A stretch of DNA of 64,000 nt from Methyloprofundus sp. (lineage in GTDB: Bacteria; Pseudomonadota; Gammaproteobacteria; Methylococcales; Methylomonadaceae), in NCBI GenBank assembly GCA_016592635.1, contig AP023240.1, forward strand, positions 558,001 through 622,000, read 5' to 3'. The notes under the pieces were generated by a model. The model ran no database searches, was not told the DNA's origin, and saw only the letters and a list, made by a program, of their open reading frames with translations. The position numbers and the translations under genes were made by a program. Numbering within the stretch: the stretch's first letter is position 1; the number at the start of each line of letters is the position of its first letter. Positions 46,201-54,821 of the stretch are shown here, piece by piece.

Positions 46201-46980
46201 GCCGAAGCATTTGACCGTAATGAATTTTGTTTGTATTACCAGCCTAAGGTTAATATGCTGACGGGCAAGGTATTTGGTGTTGAGGCTTTGATTAGGTGGA
46301 TTCACCCTGAAAATGGCTTGATTCCTCCTTTGGATTTTTTACCTTATATAGAAGGCAGTGACCTAGAGATTCGTGTAGGTAATTGGGTGATGCAAGAGGC
46401 GTTGCAACAGCTAGATAATTGGCGCTCGCAAGGGGTGTTTTTAGAAGTGAGTGTTAATATTTCTGCATTTCACTTGCAATGGCCAGATTTTTATAAACAA
46501 GTTGATGCGGCCTTAGCAAGGCACCCAAAGATTTCCTCACAGCTTTTACAGTTTGAAATACTGGAGAGTAGTGTGTTGAGTGATATTACGCTCATTAGTG
46601 ACATTATTAAACATTGTCGGGAATTATTGGGAGTACGCGTGGCACTGGATGATTTTGGTACCGGCTACTCTTCATTGACACATTTGCGCCGCTTATCGGC
46701 GGATACTATAAAAATCGATCAGTCATTTATACGCGATATGCTTGAAGACCCTGAAGATTATGCCATTGTAGAAGGCGTGATTGGTCTGGCAAAAGCATTT
46801 CGTCGTGATGTGATTGCCGAAGGTGTAGAAACTAAAGAACATGGCTTGATGTTAATGAAAATGGGCTGTGCACAAGCACAAGGCTATGGCATTGCTCGGC
46901 CTATGCCTGCAAAAAATATCCAAAACTGGCTTGATGAATACCGGTCTTTTGAAGAGTGGTCTGACTTTATTGAAAGTTAA
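43243..46980 (+). CDS. Cache-HAMP-PAS-GAF-PAS-GGDEF-EAL membrane sensor
   Basis: 1,245 residues. First helix (QILIWMLMVAVLPVVLLTAY), periplasmic double-Cache region (35-305), second helix (SLSVLFLILTLVVIIAYYL), HAMP with coiled segment (335-400), PAS (410-520), GAF (530-685), PAS (690-800), GGDEF (motif from residue 886, with I-site REQD) and EAL (Glu1014 in [17 protein letters not shown]). Both enzymatic motifs are intact, so it can in principle make and break c-di-GMP. It is coupled by ATGA to the UrtA-like binding protein, which suggests that the Cache region reads the loaded receptor. Confidence 0.92.
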   Translation: MKVWTINRQILIWMLMVAVLPVVLLTAYYLYSYDDNFKKQTFRNLSHIADNKTYQMDEHIRERIRDGQFAAQLPSTKNALKKLLLAFPERFSQQDEFLQLQQRYSKNLQYLLEMGYYDIFLISPAADIVLTLAHEADLYTNLSDGPYASTELAAVVGAALALQEPALSAFVYYPPSKGLAAFIAVPVLDKGVLLGVIAFQIDIFGLQAIVESKIGLGKTGESNIVTIHNQRPLLVIRPVVPTTPIKLQMQPLAFRIGWPMQQALEGNSGQVVTVDHKGQEVLTIYRYLPFLHAGFVVKVDSDEALQELNSFWIVSLSVLFLILTLVVIIAYYLSRFIAQPISALTTLSTAIAAGKHELQLKPEGSYETKQLATSFNLMLQQVQHERVMLEQRVQKRTFELVRQEQHLALYRDQSPIATIEWDVHCRVIYWNKAAEEIFGYTVAEVEGLTFLDFMIPEQVKAEASDVWERLISDRGGTYNINENLTKDNRVITCEWHNSLLKDASGAVIGVTSQVLDVTERQRMAAVLKTLAESGRGEENLFNIIVRQLAVSQGVRYALVSQVDPENPVDARTLAVWANGDFMENFTYSLKGTPCENVTQQGACLYSEHVQELFPEDQLLVDMQAVCYFGVPLTSVDGQTVGILAILNDQVMAKHPSTSQLLASLAVRAANELERQQAAEKLQFAARIFHETHEGITLTDAKGIIVDVNPSFCKITGYSREEVIGKNPNILSSGQQNKRFYRDMWGSLAETGHWQGELWNRKKTGEVYAQLMTISVLLDADNKPMNYVGLFSDITIAKQQQKSLELMAHYDVLTGLPNRSLFADRFSQAIALSKRNKSLLAVCFIDLDEFKPVNDAYGHDIGDKVLVEVAVRIKEVIREQDTVSRIGGDEFTLLLGDVHSVEQCKQAMRRVHQVIAQDYNIEGQVLTIAASSGMTIYPLDSADPDTLIRHADSAMYQAKLAGRNRYHLFDASSDKRVLEHHLQLNMIAEAFDRNEFCLYYQPKVNMLTGKVFGVEALIRWIHPENGLIPPLDFLPYIEGSDLEIRVGNWVMQEALQQLDNWRSQGVFLEVSVNISAFHLQWPDFYKQVDAALARHPKISSQLLQFEILESSVLSDITLISDIIKHCRELLGVRVALDDFGTGYSSLTHLRRLSADTIKIDQSFIRDMLEDPEDYAIVEGVIGLAKAFRRDVIAEGVETKEHGLMLMKMGCAQAQGYGIARPMPAKNIQNWLDEYRSFEEWSDFIES

Positions 46981-47047
46981 TGGGATGCAATACTACCTGA
47001 GCCTGATGGGTTTATTGGCTCTACAATTATGACCGCGTGCAGTATAT

Positions 47048-47120
47048 GAAACAGTATTTCTGGCTAGGTTATGAACCCTAAATCTTGCATTATACTTATG
47101 GATATTATTAAATCCGCGCT
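47048..47120. repeat. Palindromic intergenic element, copy E (degenerate half)
   Basis: AAACAGTATTTCTGGCTAGG and GAACCCTAAATCTTGCATTA, then GATATTATTAAATCCGCGCT follow the order of the right half of copy D (GAAGCCAAAATCCTGCGTCA, GGTATTATTAAATCCTCGTC). The left arm and central palindrome are eroded. Confidence 0.45.
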
Positions 47121-47232
47121 AACAACAAATTAGCCATATAGATCACAGATTCTTGGTAGCCTTTGTGATTAAATTCACATATAGCGTTTTTTACTATAAA
47201 CGGAACTGGCTATCAATACTTATAAGCTAATA

Positions 47233-48795
47233 GTGCGTACACCCGAGCAAACCTTACATGTGCAGATTTCTGAGCAGATGTCGGTGCGTTTAGCTTTAGA
47301 TATTGCTGGTTTACGAGTGCGTGCTGCCTGTGGTGCTTGTACTATTCAAACTATTAAGGGGGAATTTAGTCAGCCTACTTTGGCAGAATGGCAAAAAATA
47401 CCTGCTGCTGAGCGTGAACAGCATATACGTTTGGCTTGCCAGCTTTATGTACTGAGTGATGCTGAAGTTTTTCTACAAAATCCTGCTCCGTCTGCTAACT
47501 GGAAATCATTCGATATAACAGCTTGGCCATCTTATCAATATCCTGTCCCGGATTTACAGCAAAATAGCTATGCCGTTGCAGTCGATTTAGGCACGACCCA
47601 TATACGTTTATCACTGTGGGACTTGCACCAACAAAAACGGATCGCCTGTCGGCATGGTAATAATCCACAAGTGGCTTTGGGAGAGGATGTTTTAACCCAG
47701 CTGGATGTGCAGCGACAACGAGACTCTGCTTTACAGTCCTTAAGCCAAATAGTGCGTGCTGCGATTTTAGAAGGCATCAAAGATATATTGGCGCGGGATA
47801 TCGGGGAAATAAAATCCATTTTACAAAAAATAGACAAGGTCAGTATTGTTGGCAATACTGCAATGTTGGCTTTGTTGAGCGGTCAAGATGGTGCGCAGTT
47901 ATATGATCCTTTAAATTGGGAAAAGCATATATCTTGTGCGATAAATGATTTGCTTGCGTGGCAGCAAGCTTGGCATATGCCACGAGCTGATATTGCTATT
48001 CAAGCACCCTTAGCAGGCTTTATTGGCTCTGATATATTGGTCGATTTAATCGCTATTAATATTAGCCAACAATCTGAGCCAGTGATGTTGGCTGACTTTG
48101 GTACCAATACCGAAATTGCACTATGGGATGGTCAGCAGATATGGTTGACCTCGGTTCCAGGTGGTCCTGCTTTTGAAGGCGTTGGCTTACAAAATGGCTT
48201 AAGTGCTGAGGTAGGTGCTATTCGAGCGGTCAGCAAAATTAATAATACCTATGTCATGGATATTATTGCCGCTGATAATGCTACAGGTTTTTGTGCTTCT
48301 GGGTTTGTGGATGCTATTGCCTTATTGCGCGATGATGCCATTATCAAATTATCGGGTCGGTTGGCCAATCCTGACCCTGAGGGCTATTTATTAGCCAAGG
48401 ATAATCCCTATACAGCGATTAAAGCAGGGGATATTGATGCCTTTCAACGTGCAAAGGCGGCAACTGCTGCAGCGATGCAACAGTTACTTGTTTTAGCTGA
48501 TATTTCCATAGATAATCTAAGTGAATTGTGGGTGTGTGGTGCTTTTGGGCAACGATTAAATATACAGAACGCACAAACTTTAGGTTTGATTCCCACTATG
48601 AACTGTGCTCGTATTAAATTATTTGGTAATGCTGCTTTAGCAGGCTGTGAAAAAATGCTATTAGATCCTGATAGCGATAAGAGTATTATCAATTTGCGGC
48701 GTTTGGTGCATGTGGTCAACTTGGCGCACTACCCTGAGTATGATGAATGCTTTATTAATCATTTGCGTTTAAAGCCCTTTAAGGAGTTGCAATAA
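47233..48795 (+). CDS. RACo-like corrinoid activation protein (DUF4445) with altered Fe-S loop
   Basis: 520 residues. An N-terminal ferredoxin-like region (1-75) precedes an ASKHA ATPase (AVAVDLGTTHIRLSLWD 114-130, ADFGTNTEIAL, VCGAFGQRL). This is the layout of RACo-type reductive activators, which reduce inactive Co(II) corrinoid proteins using ATP. The ferredoxin loop, normally CxxxxCGxC plus a later Cys, is shortened: only Cys33 and Cys36 (AACGAC) plus Cys69 remain. A normal 2Fe-2S cluster is therefore doubtful. Start is GTG without a clear ribosome site; in-frame codons KLI just before it would complete the first strand, so the start is uncertain. Stop and the corrinoid gene overlap by one base. 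Confidence 0.85.
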   Translation: MRTPEQTLHVQISEQMSVRLALDIAGLRVRAACGACTIQTIKGEFSQPTLAEWQKIPAAEREQHIRLACQLYVLSDAEVFLQNPAPSANWKSFDITAWPSYQYPVPDLQQNSYAVAVDLGTTHIRLSLWDLHQQKRIACRHGNNPQVALGEDVLTQLDVQRQRDSALQSLSQIVRAAILEGIKDILARDIGEIKSILQKIDKVSIVGNTAMLALLSGQDGAQLYDPLNWEKHISCAINDLLAWQQAWHMPRADIAIQAPLAGFIGSDILVDLIAINISQQSEPVMLADFGTNTEIALWDGQQIWLTSVPGGPAFEGVGLQNGLSAEVGAIRAVSKINNTYVMDIIAADNATGFCASGFVDAIALLRDDAIIKLSGRLANPDPEGYLLAKDNPYTAIKAGDIDAFQRAKAATAAAMQQLLVLADISIDNLSELWVCGAFGQRLNIQNAQTLGLIPTMNCARIKLFGNAALAGCEKMLLDPDSDKSIINLRRLVHVVNLAHYPEYDECFINHLRLKPFKELQ

Positions 48796-49463
48796 TGTTT
48801 GATACTTATATTAAAGAATATAACGAAGCGGTTTTTGAAACGGATAAAGAAACTGCTCTTGCGGTTGTTGATAAGGCTTTGCAAGAGGGAGTCACTGCTG
48901 AACAGGTGGTTTTTAAGATTATTACCCCCGCTATTGAAGAGATGATGGAGGGTATTGAAAAAGATGCAGATACTAATTTGGCACAACACTTTATGACTGC
49001 ACAAATTGCTGCTGAAGTAACAGAAAAAATGCTGACTAAGTTTGCGGTGCCGCCAGAGGTGATTGGCCGAGTCATTATAGGGACTTCATTCGGTGATTTA
49101 CATTCTTTAGGTAAGCGTATTGTTATCGGTTGTTTGAAATCACTTATGGTTGATGTGACTGACTTGGGTGTGAATGTGCAGGCAGAAGATTTTGTGGATG
49201 CCGCTGTTGCAGAAGAGGCACAAGTGATTGCAATATCTTCGATGATGGTACATACCGCAACAGGTGAGGAAGGCAGTTTGCAAGTACGTGCTTTATTAAA
49301 AGAGCGTGGCTTGGAAAATGATATTAAATTAGTTGTCGGTGGTGCACCTTACCGTTTTGATCATGAGTTGTATAGCAAGACAGGGGCAGATAGCTGGGCT
49401 CCTGATGGTATTACTGCGGCTAAGGTCATCAGTCAATTAATCCGCGAGGTGAAAGCCTTATGA
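48795..49463 (+). CDS. Corrinoid (B12) methyltransferase subunit, MtbC/MttC-like
   Basis: 222 residues. A helical cap (1-85) precedes a cobalamin-binding Rossmann domain with the base-off signature DLHSLG (Asp101, His103, Gly106) and later VVGGAPYRF. It would carry the methyl group on cobalt between a methyl donor and acceptor. The usual DIHDIGKN is here DLHSLGKR. It lies between the activator and the UroD-type methyltransferase; starts and stops overlap by 1 and 4 bases. No substrate-specific methyltransferase (MtaB-, MttB- or MtgB-like) is present nearby. Confidence 0.9.
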   Translation: MFDTYIKEYNEAVFETDKETALAVVDKALQEGVTAEQVVFKIITPAIEEMMEGIEKDADTNLAQHFMTAQIAAEVTEKMLTKFAVPPEVIGRVIIGTSFGDLHSLGKRIVIGCLKSLMVDVTDLGVNVQAEDFVDAAVAEEAQVIAISSMMVHTATGEEGSLQVRALLKERGLENDIKLVVGGAPYRFDHELYSKTGADSWAPDGITAAKVISQLIREVKAL

Positions 49464-50485
49464 CATCCTTAGAAATTTTATCTGCTGCAATAACGGGGCA
49501 AGCCGCCCCCAGAATCCCCATTTTTTGTAATTTATTGGACCAAGGTGCGCGCGAATTGAATATGTCGCCTGAGGAATATTATTCTCGAGGTGAATATGTT
49601 GCCGATGCACAGCTGAAAATGTTGCGCCGCTATGGTCATGATAATGTTTGGAGCTTGAGTTATGTGGGGAAGGAAGCAAAGTTATTAGGTTGTCAGGATA
49701 TTTTATTTGCTAAAAATGGTGTCCCTAATGTGGCTGATTTTGTGATCAAGAGCTGGGATGATATTGCCACATTTGAAATACCTAAAGACATCACTCAGCA
49801 TCCGGAATGGCAGTCTATTGCTGATTGCTTAGCGCAATTAGGTAGTGAAGTGGGTGCAACCCATCCCATATGTGCTTATATTACCGCCTCTACGACTTTA
49901 CCTGTCCTATTAATGGGCATGGATAAATGGATGGAATTGGTGCTCACAGGGCCAACTGATTTACGTGATGAACTAGTACGTAAATGCAGTGATTTTTTAC
50001 AGCAGCAGATCAGTGCATTACGAGCTGCAGGTGCTAATGTGATTGTTTATGCCACGCCTTTTGGCTCGCCTTATTTTATTTCCAAAAAAATGATTGCCAG
50101 TTGGAGTATGCCTTGGATGCAGCGTGATTTGGCAGCGGGTGTCGATAATGTGGTTTATTACTGTGGTATGGCACCGTTTAAAGATGTGCTGGAATTGGTT
50201 TTTGAGAAACTGGGTACAGCGGTTTATTATCTCGGTCCTACCGATGACTTGGCGGAGTGCAAAGGTATTATCAATACTCGTGGTTTAACCTGTGGTGTGA
50301 TTGATGATATTCAAATGATCAATTGGACACCGGAACAAACACGTGAGCAGGTTAAGCGCATTATTGAAATAGGCAAACCAGGGGGACATTTTCTATTTGG
50401 TACCGGGCTTATGCCGTTGTCGATCCCCGAAGAAAATATCCGATCCATGTTAGATGCTGCTTTTGAATATGGGAGCTATACATGA
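49460..50485 (+). CDS. UroD-family corrinoid methyltransferase, zinc ligands altered
   Basis: 341 residues with the uroporphyrinogen decarboxylase/MtaA-type barrel (RIPIFCNLLDQGARELNMSP, then ITASTTLPVLLMGMDKWMEL). MtaA/MtbA enzymes hold a zinc through His-x-Cys and a distant Cys to activate the thiol acceptor. Here the first pair reads Y233-Y-C235-G and the second position, in FGTGLMPLSIPEENI (313-327), has no cysteine. Only one ligand remains. The N-terminal Arg residues of true UroD are not evident. It might transfer methyl to a different acceptor, use other ligands, or be non-catalytic. Overlaps both neighbours by ATGA. Confidence 0.85.
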   Translation: MTSLEILSAAITGQAAPRIPIFCNLLDQGARELNMSPEEYYSRGEYVADAQLKMLRRYGHDNVWSLSYVGKEAKLLGCQDILFAKNGVPNVADFVIKSWDDIATFEIPKDITQHPEWQSIADCLAQLGSEVGATHPICAYITASTTLPVLLMGMDKWMELVLTGPTDLRDELVRKCSDFLQQQISALRAAGANVIVYATPFGSPYFISKKMIASWSMPWMQRDLAAGVDNVVYYCGMAPFKDVLELVFEKLGTAVYYLGPTDDLAECKGIINTRGLTCGVIDDIQMINWTPEQTREQVKRIIEIGKPGGHFLFGTGLMPLSIPEENIRSMLDAAFEYGSYT

Positions 50486-51102
50486 AAACTATTCCGATCA
50501 TACCCGAGTCAGCAGATAAATTGGTTTTAGTGGGTTGTGCCATTTTGCATAATGAAGTGGATTATTTGATTAAAAAAAATGCTTGGCATATTGAAACGCA
50601 TTATCTTAATTCCGCCTTACATAATTATTTAAATAAACTTTCCAATGAGTTAAATACAGCTTTGGATGAGGAGCAGCAGAAAGGTAATAACACCTTGGTA
50701 TTTTATGGTGGCTGTCACCCTTTAATGGAAGGTTTATTAGAAAAGCATAAAACATGTAGAACGCACGGACAAAATTGTATTGTGATGTTATTAGGCTATG
50801 AGCATTTTATGCGTGAACTATCCAAAGGAGCTTATTTTTTACTGGAGGATTGGGCATTAACTTGGGAGCCGATGATTACAGAATGTTTCGGAAAAAATGT
50901 TGCTCTGATACGTGAAATTTTTCATAGTAGCCACCAATATATGTTGGCTTTGCGTACACCGTGTAATGGTGATTTCACGCAAGCTGCCGAGAGGGCTGCT
51001 GCATTTGTCGATTTGCCATTACATTGGTTGGATGTGGACTTGCAAGAGTTGGAGTCAGTGATGGCTGTGGCGATTGAGGAAAAACTAAACAGTTTAAAAT
51101 GA
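50482..51102 (+). CDS. DUF1638 protein
   Basis: 206 residues. [18 protein letters not shown] at the N-terminus and FYGGCHPLM (near residue 75) are the family marks; several cysteines (Cys19, Cys78, Cys92, Cys99) suggest metal binding. Function is unknown; members are often found beside corrinoid methyltransferase genes, as here. ATGA overlaps at both ends place it firmly between the methyltransferase and the histidine kinase. Confidence 0.8.
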   Translation: MKTIPIIPESADKLVLVGCAILHNEVDYLIKKNAWHIETHYLNSALHNYLNKLSNELNTALDEEQQKGNNTLVFYGGCHPLMEGLLEKHKTCRTHGQNCIVMLLGYEHFMRELSKGAYFLLEDWALTWEPMITECFGKNVALIREIFHSSHQYMLALRTPCNGDFTQAAERAAAFVDLPLHWLDVDLQELESVMAVAIEEKLNSLK

Positions 51103-52691
51103 TGAGTACAGCGGAAATCATACAATTACAGGAGAAAAATAAACAGTTGCAGGCGCGAGTGCGCCGGCTATCGGAAGAAAAAGCTAATTTATTTTTGATT
51201 CATCATATGTTGGAAGTGCTCAACCCCAGTGGTGATATTGATAGCATGCTCAGTAATCTAATGATCGGCTTAGGCGAGTGTTTGGGGGGGACTAATATTG
51301 AAATTTATTATCAGGATGAGGATAAACTAAATTATGCCAATTTACAGGGTGAAAGAACTGTTCTACAGCAAATTAGTGACCCTTTAATTATCGAGTTATT
51401 TGAGCATAAAAAATTGATTGAGAGTCCGTCCGCTTTGTCTGGTAATTTATTAATGAATGCCACTATGCCGCAAGCATGGGATTGGGTGATTCCTCTAAAA
51501 ATTAATCAAGAGCTGATTGGCGTTATTAAAATTTCCAATATGCTAGGCTCTGCGCAAATGCGTGATTATTTTATGCCTTTTTTTCAACACTTGGCTTTGA
51601 TTTTAAATAATCAAATAAAAACCAAAGCTGCACAAGCAGCCAATAAAGCTAAAAGTGAATTTCTGGCGATTATGTCACATGAAATCAGAACACCTATGAA
51701 TGCTATTTTAGGCATGAGTGAGTTATTGTTGACACCAGAATTAAGCATCGTTGATAGGCAGCAATATGCAGGTGCTGTTTTAAAATCAGGACAAACTTTA
51801 TTGGCTTTATTAAATGATATTTTAGATTTATCTAAAATTGAGGCAGGTAAGCTAAGCCTACAATATGCTCATTTTAGTCCTCAAGAATTGTTGCAAGAAC
51901 AGCACTTATTATTTACCGAACAGGCGGAGCGCAAGGGACTGCAAATTAAAGTAAATTGTGCAATCACAGATCAGCAACAGTATCTTGCTGATGGTAGTCA
52001 TCTGCGGCAAATGATGTCTAATTTAATTAATAATGCGATTAAATTTACCGAACAGGGCTTTGTCTATATATCGGTTAGTGAGCTGAGTCGAGAGCAGCAA
52101 AGTGCAGTGCTGGAATTTTCTGTACAAGACAGCGGTATTGGCATTGCTGCTGATAAACAAGCATTACTTTTTAAACCTTTTTCGCAGGTTGATAGCAGTA
52201 GCACGCGTCAATATGGAGGGACAGGTTTGGGCTTGTCCATTGTGCAACAATTAAGCCAATTAATGGGAGGTGAGACAGGTTGTGAAAGTAGCTTAGGACA
52301 GGGCTCACGTTTTTGGTTTCGCATAGCTGTTAAAGTGATCAATGAGCATGGCGTTTCTGCTGGTTCTGTTATTGATAACACAAAAAATTTGCAAGTTGAG
52401 TCTGTATCAGTAAATAAAGTAATACAAAAAATGAGTGATTTACCCGCTCAGAAACAGCATGACATAGCACAGTTGTTACTCGAGTTGGACCAATTGCTGC
52501 TTGATAATATGTTTAGTGCGCTAAGCTGTTGTAAAGTTCTACAACAATTGCTGGTGCACAGTGAGTTCGCAGAGCAATTACTTATTCTTGCTGAATTAGT
52601 GAGTAGTATGCATTTTGAGCAAGCGCGTGACTATTTGCGTGAATTGGCTATTGCTGAGAAGTTAGGTACGGATGTTAAACACCATGAATAA
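51099..52691 (+). CDS. GAF-domain sensor histidine kinase in the corrinoid operon
   Basis: About 530 residues. Short coiled coil (1-30), GAF-like sensor (30-175), HisKA with [12 protein letters not shown] near residue 195, HATPase with [15 protein letters not shown] and GGTGLGLSI, then a helical C-terminal domain of about 100 residues resembling a phosphotransfer or regulatory bundle. No membrane helix, so it senses a cytoplasmic signal. The four-base overlap with the DUF1638 gene makes it part of the corrinoid transcription unit; its stop overlaps the following response regulator. Confidence 0.9.
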   Translation: MMSTAEIIQLQEKNKQLQARVRRLSEEKANLFLIHHMLEVLNPSGDIDSMLSNLMIGLGECLGGTNIEIYYQDEDKLNYANLQGERTVLQQISDPLIIELFEHKKLIESPSALSGNLLMNATMPQAWDWVIPLKINQELIGVIKISNMLGSAQMRDYFMPFFQHLALILNNQIKTKAAQAANKAKSEFLAIMSHEIRTPMNAILGMSELLLTPELSIVDRQQYAGAVLKSGQTLLALLNDILDLSKIEAGKLSLQYAHFSPQELLQEQHLLFTEQAERKGLQIKVNCAITDQQQYLADGSHLRQMMSNLINNAIKFTEQGFVYISVSELSREQQSAVLEFSVQDSGIGIAADKQALLFKPFSQVDSSSTRQYGGTGLGLSIVQQLSQLMGGETGCESSLGQGSRFWFRIAVKVINEHGVSAGSVIDNTKNLQVESVSVNKVIQKMSDLPAQKQHDIAQLLLELDQLLLDNMFSALSCCKVLQQLLVHSEFAEQLLILAELVSSMHFEQARDYLRELAIAEKLGTDVKHHE

Positions 52692-54783
52692 TACGCGTTT
52701 AAAGATTCTAATAATTGATGATACGCCGACCAATATCCAGTTATTAGGTGAGGCATTAGAGAAAAGTTATGCTATTCAAATAGCCACGTCAGGGGAGAAA
52801 GGTTTGCAGTTGGCACAGCAAGCTCCACCTGATTTGATTTTGTTGGATATTATGATGCCAGGAATGGATGGTAATGAAGTTTGTCGTTTATTAAAACAAA
52901 TTGATACCTTAAAAGATATTCCTGTTATTTTTATTACCGCCCTAAACGATATGGAAGTGGAGATACAAAGCCTAGCTCTGGGAGCTGTTGATTTTCTGCA
53001 TAAGCCAATTAATATTGAAGTGGCGCGTTTACGTATTGAAAATTTACTGGATCGTGAAAATATGCGCCGTGAGTTGGTCATTCGTGATAAACAACAACAG
53101 CTGGCAGCTAGTGTATTTAATTCTTCGCATGACGGTATTATTATTTCCAATGCTCATAATCAGATTATAGATATTAATGCATCTTTTACGCGTATTACCG
53201 GCTATCAGGTTGATGATGTTTTTGGCAAGAACCCGCGGCTGTTACAATCAGGTAAACAAAGTGCCGCTTTTTACCAAAGAATGTGGCAACACTTATTAGA
53301 ACACAAACATTGGAGTGGTGAGTTTTGGAATAAGCATAGAGATGGACATTTATTTGCCGTACAGACCAGTATTTCGATTATTGAAGATGACAATAACAGT
53401 ATTGACCATTTCGTCGCGGTGTTTTCTGATATTACTTTACGTAAAACCCATGAGGAAGCATTAAAACGAATTGCTTATTATGATGCTTTAACAGGCATGC
53501 CAAATCGTACTTTATTAGCAGACCGAATGACACAAGCGATTGCGCAAACCCAACGTAATGACAAAATAATGGCGATTTGCTATCTGGATTTAGATGGTTT
53601 CAAAGCGGTCAATGATCAGTTTGGTCATGATATAGGCGATCGTTTATTAGTTGAGGTGACTCAGCGAATAGTCGGTTGTTTACGTAAGATTGATACCCTA
53701 TCGCGTATAGGAGGGGATGAGTTTGTTATTTTGCTGTTAGATTTAAATACCAGTGATGAGTATATTATTTCGGTAGAGCGTATTTTAAATACTATTCAGC
53801 ACGCTTTTTTGATTGCAGAGCACCCAATTAGTATATCTGCAAGTATTGGGGTGACCTTTTTTCCGCAAAATAATAGTGATTCAGACACTTTATTACGCCA
53901 TGCCGATCAAGCCATGTATACTGCCAAACAAAAAGGCAAGAATCAGTATTATTTATTTGACTCGCAGCAAAATCGTAAGGACTATGAACACGGGCAAGCA
54001 CTAATACGTATTAAACAGGCATTGCTAGCAGATGAATTTGTGTTGTTTTATCAACCTAAGGTTAATTTGCGTCAGGGAAGTGTGGAAGGGTTTGAGGCAC
54101 TGATTCGTTGGCAACACCCACAACGTGGACTATTATCACCTGCAGAATTTTTGCCTATTATCGAGAATACTGATTGTATGCGGGGTGTTAGTGAATGGGT
54201 GATTGTCACTGCTCTCAAGCAATTAAGTCAGTGGCAGCAGTTAGGTATAAAATTACCCATTAGTATCAATATTGCCCCTTGCCATTTAATGCAAGCAGGG
54301 TTTGTTAGCCAATTACAGCAGCACCTTGCTGCACACCCAGAAATAGCACCTGAATATTTGGAGCTGGAAGTATTGGAGACGGCTGCATTAGATGATGTTA
54401 TGCGTGTTTCTGAGGTTATGCAGTCCTGTATAAAATTAGGGGTTAGTTTTTCTTTGGATGATTTTGGTACTGGTTATTCGTCCTTAACCTATTTAAAAAA
54501 CCTGCCAGCTGATACCTTAAAGATTGATCAGACCTTTGTACGTGATATGCTAGTAGATGCTGATGATATGGCAATTATTATTGGCACGATAGGTTTAGCT
54601 AAGGCATTTAAACGCCATGTGATTGCCGAAGGTGTTGAAACTATTGCGCATGGTAAAAAACTATTAGAAATTGGCTGTGAGTTAGTGCAAGGTTATGGTA
54701 TTGCACGACCTATGCCCGCACATGAAATTAATAATTGGTTGGAGCGGTGGCAGGTGGAGGCAAAGGCTTTTCAGGATGAATAA
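52684..54783 (+). CDS. Response regulator with PAS-GGDEF-EAL output
   Basis: About 699 residues: receiver (Asp55 in [13 protein letters not shown]), PAS (130-250), GGDEF (GGDEF motif with I-site RKID), EAL ([17 protein letters not shown]). It would convert phosphate flow from the adjoining kinase into changed c-di-GMP levels. ATG at 52684 overlaps the kinase stop by 8 bases; an ATG four codons earlier is possible. Clear pair of the preceding kinase. Confidence 0.92.
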   Translation: MNNTRLKILIIDDTPTNIQLLGEALEKSYAIQIATSGEKGLQLAQQAPPDLILLDIMMPGMDGNEVCRLLKQIDTLKDIPVIFITALNDMEVEIQSLALGAVDFLHKPINIEVARLRIENLLDRENMRRELVIRDKQQQLAASVFNSSHDGIIISNAHNQIIDINASFTRITGYQVDDVFGKNPRLLQSGKQSAAFYQRMWQHLLEHKHWSGEFWNKHRDGHLFAVQTSISIIEDDNNSIDHFVAVFSDITLRKTHEEALKRIAYYDALTGMPNRTLLADRMTQAIAQTQRNDKIMAICYLDLDGFKAVNDQFGHDIGDRLLVEVTQRIVGCLRKIDTLSRIGGDEFVILLLDLNTSDEYIISVERILNTIQHAFLIAEHPISISASIGVTFFPQNNSDSDTLLRHADQAMYTAKQKGKNQYYLFDSQQNRKDYEHGQALIRIKQALLADEFVLFYQPKVNLRQGSVEGFEALIRWQHPQRGLLSPAEFLPIIENTDCMRGVSEWVIVTALKQLSQWQQLGIKLPISINIAPCHLMQAGFVSQLQQHLAAHPEIAPEYLELEVLETAALDDVMRVSEVMQSCIKLGVSFSLDDFGTGYSSLTYLKNLPADTLKIDQTFVRDMLVDADDMAIIIGTIGLAKAFKRHVIAEGVETIAHGKKLLEIGCELVQGYGIARPMPAHEINNWLERWQVEAKAFQDE

Positions 54784-54821
54784 GGCCCATATCCCTAAAT
54801 AATAATTAGTGTAGATTAAAC

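Noticed and set aside
49460..50485. True uroporphyrinogen decarboxylase (hemE)
   Set aside because: The N-terminal Arg-containing UroD motif is not evident and the gene is embedded between corrinoid genes.
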